From positions 48,504,075-48,568,074 of the forward strand of contig CM059564.1 in the NCBI GenBank assembly GCA_030386875.1: 64,000 bases of DNA, read 5' to 3'. The notes under the pieces are model-generated. The model had not been told where the DNA came from and made no database searches. It was given only the letters and a program-made list of their open reading frames with translations. Positions 10,941 to 24,100 of the stretch are shown here, piece after piece. Source of the DNA: Morinoia aosen (lineage: Eukaryota > Arthropoda > Malacostraca > Amphipoda > Talitridae). The translations under genes and the position numbers were made by a program. Numbering within the stretch: the stretch's first letter is position 1; the number at the start of each line of letters is the position of its first letter.

Positions 10941-12155
10941 CTACTGTTGTATTGGGAGTCCTCGACGCCTTATGGCCCTCGGATACTTTATGATGGAATA
11001 ATGCCCATTTTGGGGAACTTCATATCTAAACGCGTTAGGATCAACGTGTTGTGGGGACCCGAGCGACACGAGAATGTTGGGAGAGTCCAAGAATGGATGA
11101 GCAAACTTCGGCTCGGCTTCTGGTACCTCAGGTGCGGTCACGGCGTGGATGTTGGTCTTGAAGTGAGCTTGTGCTGGAGAAATTGGAAGCGGCTGCAGAA
11201 TGGGTCGGAACGGTTGATCTGATATACGAAGCGATGGGTTGAAAGGTTGACTCTGAGCTTCGTCATTGAAGAATTTCGACGTCTGGAATGCCTGTGAACC
11301 CCCACTTGATGGTTCGTATCTGAAGGACGTTTGATCGCTTTGGATCTCAGAATCAAAAAAGCTAGGTTTTATTAACATGGGGCTATTGTAGGGAACAGAC
11401 GATCCTCCGAACTGGCTCTCAGCTTGTATGCCAGGGAGAAATTGAGGAACAGGTAACATTGCAGGGTAAGGAATGTTGTATTGGGGGAAATTCTGATGAT
11501 GGAACAGATGAGGACTAAACGAAGGGTTCACAGCTAGCTCATGTTCTTGCAAAGAATCTCTAAATTTATTTTTATCTTGAGTTTGTCTTTGGTGAGCAAC
11601 AGATTGACTGTGTTGCTGTTGGTTTTGGAATCCAATAGTCTGTAGAGCGGGCTCAGCAAAGTGGGACAGTAGAGCCGGGCCGCTAATGCGAGGAGAGGGA
11701 CTGGATTCCAACAACACAACACCATGCTGCATTTGAGAGACAAAATCATTTCTTGGCAGTCCGACGCTTGAGGGCTGCTTGAAATGGGCATTTGGAGGGG
11801 ACACTTGGGACAGGCTAGCGCGGTGACCACTGCCAAAATCTAACTTCGTCGGCCCGAGTCCAAAAAGAGGAACCAGAGGAGACACTGGGAAAGGCGACGA
11901 GCTCGGATTTTCAAACACATCTGGAATTCCGCTTCTGAATCTGTTCACTACGTCCTGGTCCACTGGAACCAGAGAAGGGTAAGCCTTCATGAGCTCCTCT
12001 GCGTTGGTGGCGGTGATGCCGACGCCCTGCAGCGCTGAGAGCATGTCGAGGCCATCTTGGGAGAGGGCAGTCGGTGCCGTGGCTGGGCGCAGCTGAGGCG
12101 TCTCGCGGATCACGCGCTGCCCGAGGTACTTGATACCCTCCCACGTCTCTTTCAC
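10941..12155 (-). CDS. Last exon of gene 2: end of catalytic domain plus long Pro/Gln/Ser-rich tail
   Basis: 404 codons and a stop in one uninterrupted frame. The first 16 or so residues ([16 protein letters not shown]) form the final helix of the M14 fold, where family members normally end. The remaining 385-390 residues have no recognised domain. They are rich in Pro, Gln, Ser, Phe and His, with few charged runs and a short basic end ([12 protein letters not shown]). Cysteines are essentially absent, so it is unlikely to be a disulphide-linked module. The acceptor ggcag and codon phase 0 match the donor at 13117. Confidence 0.85.
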   Translation of the reverse strand: MKETWEGIKYLGQRVIRETPQLRPATAPTALSQDGLDMLSALQGVGITATNAEELMKAYPSLVPVDQDVVNRFRSGIPDVFENPSSSPFPVSPLVPLFGLGPTKLDFGSGHRASLSQVSPPNAHFKQPSSVGLPRNDFVSQMQHGVVLLESSPSPRISGPALLSHFAEPALQTIGFQNQQQHSQSVAHQRQTQDKNKFRDSLQEHELAVNPSFSPHLFHHQNFPQYNIPYPAMLPVPQFLPGIQAESQFGGSSVPYNSPMLIKPSFFDSEIQSDQTSFRYEPSSGGSQAFQTSKFFNDEAQSQPFNPSLRISDQPFRPILQPLPISPAQAHFKTNIHAVTAPEVPEAEPKFAHPFLDSPNILVSLGSPQHVDPNAFRYEVPQNGHYSIIKYPRAIRRRGLPIQQ

Positions 12156-15100
12156 CTGCCGTGGTATTACAATTTAAAATCGATGTTAAACTTCAGAAGA
12201 CATTTCATACGTTCAAAATTTAAAATTTTGTAGTGTATTTGTTAAACTTTAGAAGTTTTTTTGTTAAAGTTCGGAAGCCTATTTGTTCAACTTTTTAAGT
12301 GTGGATCATTGTATGTCTTTTTGTTAAACTTTGGAAGTATTGTTGTTAAACTTTAGAAGTCTATTTGTTGAACCTTAGAAGTTTATATTTTTAAGTTTAG
12401 AAGTCTTTTAATGCGTCTCAATGATCTCACACAAAAGATGGAACGGTATTGAGACGTTCTTCAATTTTGGTTTGCTCATAGTTCCATTTCTGTAGTCTAC
12501 GATCATGACAAAATAAAAACGAAACATTGATGTCTTTGGTGCTGGTTTTGACTTACAAAGAATATGCAATGGAAATTAAGACATCCTACTAGTGCTATGA
12601 AGGCGACTACACTTCATTAACAAATGGTGAAGATTACAGAAACTTAAACTTTTTGTTTCGTAGCCCAAACATTTTTCTTTTGGTAACGGTGAAATGAAAA
12701 ATAACTGATGAGATCGAAATCAAGTGATTTATGGAACTCTTGCCTACCGAGCATGTGAACTGCATAAATAAATGGTGAATGTATACCAGTAATGTTCGTT
12801 CAAATTTATGGAACTCTGAGCGATAAACGCAAATTAAAGAAAAAACAAAATAATATCCCTATTGCTCTCAATGTTCATAAACCACAGAGGATCGAAAACA
12901 GAATACATGTAACTGAAGGCAAAAAAGTTGATACAGGGAAAATGAGAACAAATAATAAATTCCAAATTGAATACATGTAAATAGAGGAAAAAAGTTCGTA
13001 CAGAAACGATAAGGACATAAAACAAGTTTCAAAATAAGTGTAGGAAATAGAGGCTGGCCGGAATAGATGAGGACATAAAACAAGCTCCAAAATAAGTGTA
13101 GAAAATAGAGGCTGACCGTGGGCAATATTTGGCTGGCCGGCAGAATGAAGCCCTTGCTGCCGGTGTCCCGGAGCTCGAGGGTGAAAGAATAAGGCACGCC
13201 GAGACTGCTCGCCCAGTCGTCCGAGCCGCCGGCTGCTGGGTCTGGACACACACACTATAAGTTAGTGCCGTGATACTCATGTACATGTGTCATGCAATTA
13301 GTCTAGTATACTCTTATACGCGCCAGTGAAACTGATGTGCAAGTTAGAAATGACACAAGAAGTTAGACCAATATAATTTTATACATACACCCCGGTGAAA
13401 CTGATATGCATGTTTCAAGCGTCACATAGAGTAAGAACACCATACTCCTATACACTCAGGTAAAACTGATGTGCATGTTTGAAACGTCGTATGCAGTCAG
13501 ACTGATATACTCTTATGCAAGCCGGTGACACTGATCCGCGTGTTTGAAATGACACAAGAAGTTAGACGAATATAATCTTATACATATCCGTTGGTGAAAC
13601 TCTTTAGAGGTCAGTATTTTTGTACTCATATTACTGTTATCACAACCACCATCATTAAACTGGCACCGGCATCATGCAGTCACCGACATCAAAACGAGGA
13701 AGTGACTGCCACTCGATAATCAACTTCGAACACATTAGAGCACAAATCTCATAATAAATAAAATATAGTATTAGAGATGTTTATGAAAGTAGTTTTTAAA
13801 ATCCACTTTGACGGAAAAGGGTTAACTAAGGCCTATTTCACACTGAGCTTGCAAAGCAGCATCTAGCAAGCTCGCATGAGCCATCTAATAGACGGTCTGC
13901 GAGACTGGTAGGTAGGAATAACACTATTACGAGCCGTTGCCTTCACGCTGAACTCGCACGCTTTTATCCAGCATCCAGCATACGAGGTGCCAATGCTATG
14001 CCTACCTATCAGTCTCGCAGACCCTCTACTAGATAACTAATGCGAGCTTGCTAGATGCTGCTTTGCTAGCTCGGTGGGAAATGGGCTTAAAGCATGCAAG
14101 AGAGACACAACACCGCTGGGTGGACTCACAGAGCACAGCTGCCGCGCTGCCCACCACGTACTCATGGCCGTTGACTGCACGCATGGCGTCGGACATGCCG
14201 TCTCCCATGCTCGCCTGCCGTGTCAAAAGATGTTTTATTCAAATCAAGCCTGACACACATCGCTCATCGGAAAGATCACAACGTCACAAGTCGAAATTCT
14301 TGATTTTTCGGGAGATGTGACTTTAACTTTGAAAACTGCTTTACGGAATTAGTTTATATCGAAAAAAGGAATCTTCCTCTCAGTCAATTTTGAAGGTACA
14401 GTTATGACGGTTTTACCAAAATACGCAAACGAAATGGCGAATTTAACAGTTTGCATAAGTCAATTTTCAGAAATTTTGAGTCATGACATTGTTCTTCTCA
14501 ATGAGCGGCATCATTATGCGCATTTATTTCTTAAATGTCCCAAATTCTAACATCAGGTCGCAATGACACGCTATGATTATCATACTCGTCTTAATATTTT
14601 GGTTAACGAGAATCTTCCTTGATGGATGGAAACCAGCCACGAACAAATATCCATAGGCGATAAAGTAGTGAGAACCAGATAAATACATATAATTTTTCTA
14701 ATGAGACTATCTATCTACTTTACCTTTGTTCTGTAAGGTTAGTGTTCGAATTAAGGATTCATAATAAATGAAATCTTACAGAATAAGGGGCTTTGATTCG
14801 TCTTATATTAAACTCGATTCTTCTAGCCCATCTTTCTGTTGTATTGTCTAATCTTTCTCGCTAGTATTTATCAACTTTGTATATTTCCTCCTGATATTCC
14901 CTACTCAAAACAATCCTTGGAATTTCTGCATACGCAGTAAAAATTAGTATGAAGAATATTTATTTGAATGATTTCTTCATATCATATCATTCTCAATCCC
15001 TATGCTTCTTGCATTAATATTCTGCACTGTAATAGGAGCAGGGTAGCATATTGGTATTTTTTTTCAGCCGATGACTTCCATACACCACCTCGCGTCTGTC

Positions 15101-18100
15101 AGGTCTTGTCGATACCAAAACAGTTTCAGAGGCGAATTTCATGTCAGGAATACCATGGTTATTATGAGTACACCACACACTGGGAGCAAGATAGTTTTGG
15201 TAATTGTCGTGTTGTAGTAATTTATAATTTTCGTGTTACTGTCATACGTTAAATCTCATATTTAACGTATTGACCATGTATAGGAAACAAGTTTCGTTAT
15301 CAGTATTCATTTAGGCTCTAGTATTGTTATTCATTTCGTGTGGGATTACCTCTCATTATTAGAAGGGAGAGAATCAATCGAGAGAATCAAGTAAATTGCA
15401 GAACTTAAAGTTTATTGAACAAAAATAACGTCCCTTTCAAATTTTGAACGTTTGATTTACACTTCAATGTGGTAATAAAAGGAAGATATTGCAGACTACA
15501 AAAGAAGTTTTAAGAGAAAATTAGATGTCATCATACTGCGTGGGTCATAATTTCCAGTAAAAAGTTACGAAATGATCCATTCTATTGTTATACCACTTGT
15601 TTTGCCGTAAAAAATCTATTCCTGTCTCCCTTGTGATACATAAATTGTTTAAATTGTTTAAATTAAATTTTATCGAACTGCAGTTGGAGGTTCCATACTA
15701 ATTTCCCACAAAACACGGGACTATCGATTTTTAGGTACTCGCACCCTGAGGCATTTGCCACCTGTCACTTACTCCACACAAAGGAGGGTTTGAACACCAC
15801 CCTGCCTCCGTTGGCACAAAATCTCCACGAATAAAAAATAATGAAAATTACAGCGATGTTCTACGTCGCAGTCAGGTGCACGCACTCACCATCTTTTGTT
15901 CGTCAGGGTGGATGTCACTATCATAGCCCCAGGGGTGCAGGATCATCTGACCGTAGCTGTGGACGGTCACGTACGCCTGCAAAAATCATTAAACTGTCAT
16001 TAGCGTGTAAAAATTAAATAAAACTGTCCTTAGAATAAATTAATCAAGTGACACATCAAGGAGGTTAATTTCGCCATCCTTTTTGATCTGTTTATTTGAA
16101 GTCTGACGAGTCCTGCTCTGGCTGAAGGAATAGGTACCGCTGCAATATACAGGTCGGGGACGTTCTAGAGGTTAGCTGTTCGCTTAATTCGCACTGGCCT
16201 GCTCTTAGTCCAAGCGTCTACCTACACAACAGCTTTAGGAGGGCTCAAATATATTTCCTATCAACGCGAATCCCTTCGACTGCTGAAGCTTTGAATGCAA
16301 TACTTTTATAGAAATTAACACGGGAAAGTTCATCGTAGTGTTATAATAGCCTCAAGAAAAGGAGTCTAGTCTGGTATCACTAGAAGTTTATTAATTATAC
16401 GCTCTCACGCTCCAATCTCTTTAGAGGAGAGAAGTTAATATTAATAAGCTTATTATTAATAGGCTCTCACGCTCCAGTCTCCTTAGAGAATAGAAGTTAA
16501 TAATAATACATTAATTAATAATACGCTCTCCTTTTCCTCAGTATATTGCTCATTGCCTGCACCAGCCACACATTCACATTCGTTTCACCTGCAAGCGATC
16601 CTTCACGGCTTCCACAGCGCCTTGGACAGCGCCAGACTCGGGCTCGCTGAAGGCTTTGGGGCCACGGTATATCTCAGAGCAGTGGTTGCTGCTCGAACCT
16701 TTGCCTGGAGGTTCATAAAGAATCATATTTTAGGTTCATATTTCTATTTTAGGTTCATATTCCCTATTCATATTTTAGGTTCATGAAGAATAATTTATGT
16801 AGCTTTACACGACGAAGATAACTTAAAATTTGCCTGGAAGGTAATTTTCTATGAAGTTTAGATCATGTTGTATGTCCCCGTAGACATTGTAACATTTTTT
16901 CCATGCCATTGGGCTATCGAAGATGCTTTACACACAGAGTAAATATTCTAAAAGTACGTCAAATAGACAAGGAAGTTTGTGGGGATTGTATATCCCTTCA
17001 TTAAATTAGATTAGAGGCCGAATGAGATAGATTTTTCGTTTGGAGAACCACTTGATGAGATGATGTACAGAAATAAATTAGAAATGAGTAAAGAGTAAAT
17101 AATTTGCCGTAATGAATGCACCTAACACCAACTGTGTTGGGTATCTGATAGTACGGAAACTCATCACCTGCCAACACCTGAAATGTTACGACGTAAATTT
17201 TTTTTTGATCACCAGCGTTTTATTAAGAGTTGGTTGGAAATTTATCTAATTGTGAAAAATTAGCGTTTTCTGGTCGATAGTAACAATTACAGGATGGATT
17301 TGAATTTTGGTATTCAAAGAATCAATTAACGCGAAGAAATTCATAGCCTGCTCAAAAACATTAAAGAATCCCAACTGATTGAAAACTGAGCGAATGAAAT
17401 CTATCACCGCATACGCCACAATAAAACCATCTGGATATAAAATTCTCTGAAACATTAAAAAATAAGAGCACACGGTAATTTCATCGATAATTGGATTCCC
17501 ATCGACTTGAAAAATTCCTCAGGCTATTAAAAACAGCGAAAAAATACCGTTGCTCATTTACTTTGAAATAAAATTCATTCAATTCATGAGTCATCATTTC
17601 ATCAATCATATAGCTCACACAACGACGTTTCTATCGCACCCTGTTGCAGTGGTAGCCAAAAGCGCCAGAGATCCTCAACTCGTCCTCGCTACTCTAAATT
17701 CAAAGGACCAAGTAACAGTATAGGCTTAACTTCGACCTTTATTTGTACAATCGTTCGGGCTTTTACATCGATATTTGTCTCTCCAAACAGACCTCATCGC
17801 CCATTTGAACAAACCAAGCTCTATGTTTGCGTATCGAAACAAAGAAAGTGTGGAGCCAAGCCGACTGTACGATCGTTGCAGGCAGCCAGCCCGCTCACCT
17901 CCATGCTTGTACCCGAAGTTGCGGTTGAGATCCACACCCCGACACCAGCGCGAGCCCTCCGCTCTGTTCTTTCTCCACATGCGGTCCTGCGTAGGACAGA
18001 AATGAGGAAACATTGCATTGTCACCCCGAAGAAAAATTTAAAGTAAACCTTACGCTTTACGCTTCGTTGGCTACAGGGATCAATTATTTACGTTCTGGAT

Positions 18101-21100
18101 TTAAAATAAACTGTGGTTTTATGTATACTTCATTTCAAATAAATTATTCCATGATCTTTGGCCTCACGCAATTTTAAAGTACAGAGTGAAATACCAATCA
18201 AGATCGACAAATTTTACTCCTTCCTCCATATTCTAGGAGACAAAGCATCCCAACTATAATAATTTGCTTTACGTATATACATACATATTTACATTTATAT
18301 CGGAGATTTTTTATATATATATACATAGAGTAATTTTAACTGATACATCGTGGGCAACAAAGTGTGATCCGAGCGAGGAAATTAGAATTGGTCTTGTTTG
18401 TCAACCAAGTTTGCGATGTAGTGACAGGCATCAGCGCCCAGCTCTGCAACCACTGAAAATTTCATCTCCTATGACAGTTATTTTATTTTCTACATACATA
18501 ATGGAATATCTTGAAGTGAATATCCTTTCAAATTCGTTATTTCTATCCTCCCTTCAAAGTTTGAATGTAAATTTGTAAATTTTTAAAAACTCGATTCATT
18601 TCTATTGAACGCCACTAGTGGATAGGATTTGTGCATCATATTAAAGCAACACATTGACTAACGGCGGACTAATGTCACATTGTATATCCCTTCAACGTCC
18701 CAGAGGACTTTTTGGTCCTTTCCCTAAAGTAGCCTTAATAAATCGTATTTATAACTAAATTTGTTCCCTAATGTGTTCTTTGAAGTTCACTGTCGAGTGG
18801 CAGTTTCTTCCTCATTTTGGTATCGGAGACAACCTGCGTCAGTCTAAGGACGGTGGTTGTGATAACGGCAATATGAGTACAAAAATGTTGACGTTAAAGG
18901 TATAAGTCATGTTGCTTACTCCAGCCTAAGTCACATTGTATAAACATGTAGCTCACCCTTGTTGTGCCAAGTCCCATTAGATAAGTCATGCTGCTCACCC
19001 CAGTTGGCCTAGGTCACATTCAATAAGTGATGTTGCTCACCCCAGACCAGGTGTGCACGTAGCCATCTGGATTGACCACGGGCACCAGCTGCCACTCGGC
19101 GCCCAGCAGCAACTCCGTGCTGTCCACCAGCTGCGTGGCCGTGTACAGCAGGAACGCCGGCGATATCCACTCCCTCGCGTGGATACCTGCAGCGATGTTG
19201 CACCGTGTACTGCTGCATGTTGTGCACCATGTTGTACAGTATGTTGTACACCATGTACTGCTGTATTTTGTGCACCATGTTGTACAGTATGTTGTACACC
19301 ATGTGCTGCTGTATGTTGTGCACCATGTTGTACAGTATGTTGTACACCATGTTCTACAATATATTTTAGCACATGTTTTATGTGGAAATTGTAAATATCT
19401 TGTAGAAGAATTTGCGATCCCATCAAGCAAGACTTATTCGAAGGCGGGCACCTCGACATGAAGCAACCGCTAATTATTCTTAAGATCGATAAAAACTCAA
19501 CGCAGTGCGTAATTTTTGTGGAAGCAAAATCCTGGAAAGAAACATTGTCATTTGCGGAGCGTAAAAATGCTTAAAAAAACAACAACAACAATAGCGTGCG
19601 TAAATGAAAGATTTCTTGAAATGTAATTGTTCTCATGAAATATCCTAAGCCGCAGCTATTCAGACGTATACAAGAATTAAGATATGTTACTAAAAACTTA
19701 TTACTGCTGCATGCTTATGTTTGAAAATCATCCTCAAATAATATTCTTCTTGTGAGAAAGAATTGCGAGAAAGAAGCATGAACTAGAAGGCTTTTTGATT
19801 ACGTTATTCTGCTTGAAATTTCACTTGGTTTACTTTGTGAAAACAGAATGCGCTCAAAAACAGAAGACGAATTTTTTATGAAATTTCAGGTTTGTGGGGA
19901 ACCCCAGTTGGCCTAGGTCACATTGTATAACCCTTGGGGAAATGGGGAAATTAACATTCCTGACGAGAACATTACATTTTAATGTGACGCGTAAGTCATT
20001 ATAAGAATAATTAATTCGTTATGTGGGTCAGTGCCCCTGCCTCAGACGTTATAGTTCTTGTAGATTGAGTTTTTGCTGAGAGTGGCGGCGTGCGATCTTT
20101 GAGTGGACGCTGCTCGGCTTATCGCATCGTGTCCAGGAAAAAAATTGGGCCAGTCGTCGACATCTCTTACTTCTATTGTGCCAATACCCGCTATTTTATT
20201 TTTCGGATGAATTTCAAGATCAGTATGGTTTTATTTGTCCAGAAAGGGATGAAGATTGTGATAAAATGAAAGCACTGATCTTCAATTACATGCGTACTGA
20301 AAAAATTGACCAAATCCAAAAATCTATTTTTTTAATCAAAATATGAGCTCTCGGTACCGTTTCTCTGTCTGTATTCAAAGCAAATAAAAGCAAAACATAT
20401 ATCTATCAGGGCACCTGCCCGGATGAGCGCATGTTTCTCAACGTAAGTTTTGGACCTAGCGATTAAGTATATGAATACAAAGAAATGTCTCACAAAAAAT
20501 TCTTCATTTGAGAAGTGCGGTAAAAATTAAAAATCAAAATAAACATTTGAAAAAGGTCAAAACAAGTCTTAAAATAGTAAGAATCAGAAACGTCTGAAAT
20601 ATAATTAAACTGATATCAAGTAATTCTGACGTGAAGAAGCCTTTAACAAAAACCGAACCGAATTAAAAGAATCAAGGGAGCGTGGTCACTGCCACCTCAA
20701 GTGAGGGACACGACGGCTGCAGTTGAGTTGCAACAAACTTCATATTTTGTGCGATGGGGAATTGCTGAGCCCTCTCGTGGCCTATGCTGGTGTCATGGTA
20801 AATGCCTAATTTAATTTCTTGTGAAATATTCCTAATTATTTCAGACGCATAGTTGCTTGTGTTGGTTTCTAATCGTAGAGAATGACACCAATTACGTATG
20901 ACAAAAAGCACAGCCTTTAAAAAATAGAGAAAATATTAATGTTTAACAAAAAATTAACTTTAAAGGCCACACAAACGAATTTTAGTTTTTGAGAAACGCT
21001 AAAACGTGGACACAGGGTTTTCATTTCATTAAATAAGACATTTATTAAAGTATGTGTTTGCTGAGTTGGAATGTATGTAATAAAACATACATTATATAAC

Positions 21101-24100
21101 AAATACATACCAACTGAGCGTATGAGACAACAAATTAGTCAATTTGTACTGTATCTACAACCCATTTCGCAATACAGCCGAACATTCGAGTTCGTAATTG
21201 TAAGACAAGCGCTGCAAGATGAAGGCTCGAGGGGCTTAAAGCGGGTAAAAACAACAAATGCATTTCATCATCACTTACGAGCAATTACAAACGTATTGAC
21301 ACGTTTTTGTGGAGAGCACCAGTAAGTTTTGAGTAGAACTAGAATCAAACTATCATTTGACAGATGACTTGTTTTGATAGCTCTAAGAATTTCAATTAAC
21401 ATCAATACAATTTAACGTCCTGATATATTTTGGTATGATTGATGATCATTAAATGAATTTTGAATAAAGCGTTCTTCCTGTCAGCGTAAATACCTCAAAA
21501 ACCAAATGCAGGAACATTTATCTGGTATTTTTGTATTTTTCAGCTGTCACTCGGTAGCACTCACCTCCATCTATGAAAATCACAGGCTTGCTTGACGACG
21601 CTCTCAATGTCGGTCCAGCTCCCTCATCGCCATGGACGCTCAGGAACTGGTCAGACTTGTTCGTAGTGAGCTGCGCATTTCTAGAGCGCAGGATTTTGTC
21701 AAGTTTCGAGACGAGTTGCGACTTGCTGCTGGTGCTGTCCGACGCTATTCCAACCACTCCCGGAATCTGCACAATTTGAGGGGCGATTCTCTGGACAACA
21801 TCGTCGGTGAGAGCCAAGCCTCTTGGGACATTTTTCATGATGATGCGAACCGAGTCTGCGATGGAATTTATCATGGTTTTGTTGTCCGCGTATTCGTCGG
21901 GAATGATCGACGTCACAATGAACAGAATCTCTGCCTCCTCGTCGATGTCAATTGCTCCAGGTTCGGTTTCGTGTTCTGAAGTAGTTTTTTCTGTATCTAA
22001 AGATTTGGCTATGCGATTGGAACTTACATCGATTTCTTCAACTTCTTCAGGGTTAGTGAAAAATTTCCTGGCTTCTTCATTCTGGCCATAGTTCATGATT
22101 CTTTGAAGAACTTTGTATGCAATTTGTACTTCCGGAGGCTCATCGGCGAAATCAACGAGTACATATTCATCGTCCTCAACTTGGGTGTTATTAATTATTT
22201 TATTCAAAGTTGAGTATGTATCGCTAGCTACTCCAGAGAAAGGTTCGTCTTCATTGATAACTTCATAAGGCATGTTGTAAATCATGTGCTCCAAAAATCC
22301 AGGAGGTGGTCCATTTTCCCGTCTCAAACCTTGAGCTCTTTCAAACAATTGTTGCCGTTTTTGGTCCTGTGTTTCGGTTTCTTCCGGTTCTGTAACTCCC
22401 TCGTCTTGAGCCTGGCTGTTGTCCTGGCTGTCCTGGTTGTCGTGGTTGTCACTCCATGTAATGATGCGCTCTAGAGCTTTAATGGTGGCGTCGATGGCTG
22501 GATAAGATTGGTTTGGTGTTCTTGGAACTTGTCTGCTCTGCCGCGCCAAAGTTTGTACCGAGCCAGAGCCCAGAGTGAGGGTGAGCATGTGGATGGGGCG
22601 GCCCTCGACGCTCCTGCCAATCTCGCTCTTGGTCACCACTTGCGGGTGAAGCTTTGCGAATTCTGTGATGAAGTCTTCGATCTGGAAGGGAATTAGAAGC
22701 CACACCGTTCTTAGTCTTTGAATTTCTATATTCCTTCTTAATGCACCTCTCTGACTGAAGGTTCACTAACGCATTAGGTGAAGGTTTTTTGAAATATAAT
22801 TCCCGTCTCACTGTTTGTTCAAATAGGAGAAAAATGTGAAGATGAAGGTATCATGTTTGTTCAAAAAATGACAGCCAAGCTTTTCATACTCTTTGAATTT
22901 ATAAGTGAGACATCATGAAAAGGTAATTTTTCTTACATGAATCGCTTTCTCAGCACACATTTCATTAAGAGTTCTTGCTGCAAAATTAAACGAATAATTT
23001 GAACACCGATAGCTCCCAGCCCCACTAAACACACTGTGGAATTCACGCTTGCTCTATTTTTACGTTTTTTTATTCTACAATTTCTAATACCAGCTCCCAT
23101 CATTGCTCGAATGAGATGGTATTGTTCATAATGTAAATAACATGAGTACCTGAGTGTCTTGGAAGCTTAGCAAAAATTACAAAATATCGAAAGCGACTTG
23201 AAACATCGTGCTCTGTACTCTCCAGACATTGCCCACTTAGACTTGTACTTCTTTCATTCCTTGCAGAACTCACCTGCATGTTATTTCCTTTTGTAAATTA
23301 TGGGGGAATCACTTTCACAATTTCTTCATGACAACAGAAAGTTTTCTCTAGATCTAAATCAACGTTACCACAGCGACGAAAGCAGGTACATATATATACC
23401 ATAACACACCCAAATTCACACTTACAAGAGCTTAATGTATTTTACCTTTGAACCGTTATTTTTGAGTAACGAAAAATGTTCAAATTGTACGAAGAAGTAT
23501 AATGTTGAGATGGCTTAATGATTTCAGCATGATTTTCCCTATTCATTTTTATTTTCAAATCCTATGGGTAAAGAATAATTTTTAGGATTTTAAAATTTGA
23601 TCGATCAAAGTAATTGAAGGCATAAGCTCTAATTGAAATAAATACGATTGTTATTTTATGAAAACCTTTGGCTTAATTTTTAGTTCGTACTTTGGATTTC
23701 TCACGATTGGGTTCAACCATTCCAATGAAACAGAATTCACACAAGGCAATAATAACCACACCTGTGTGGTGTAATATGAAACTATCGTACTTGTACATCG
23801 TATTAGGAAGTATATTAAACAGAAATCAGAATCATTCTACTCATCAGGAAGATTTCTTCCTTGACTTCAGCGAATCTGAGAAAAAGCTCTAAAATTCCTT
23901 ATTCACATCGTGATTTACATTGACTAAAGAGGCACGAACACATCTCACCTGACTCCCACACACCGCTGTAAGAACTTGGGAGAGATGACGCACTGTATTC
24001 CTGTTACGGGTATCTCGATCAGGACAAAACCCTCAGCCTCTCTACCATCCCAGCCAGTATTGCTCCCTTGAGATTACATTCTTTCTCCTTACTTTCCTGT

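Noticed and set aside
12834-13286. Long Phe/Tyr/Leu/Cys-rich minus-strand frames
   Set aside because: Shadow frames over the 58-bp repeat; only 13117-13241 in the GGSDDW frame is coding.
19009-19461. Several 110-140 codon frames on both strands
   Set aside because: Generated by the 48-bp repeat next to the HAREW exon. Only the 19041-19186 part on the minus strand is coding.
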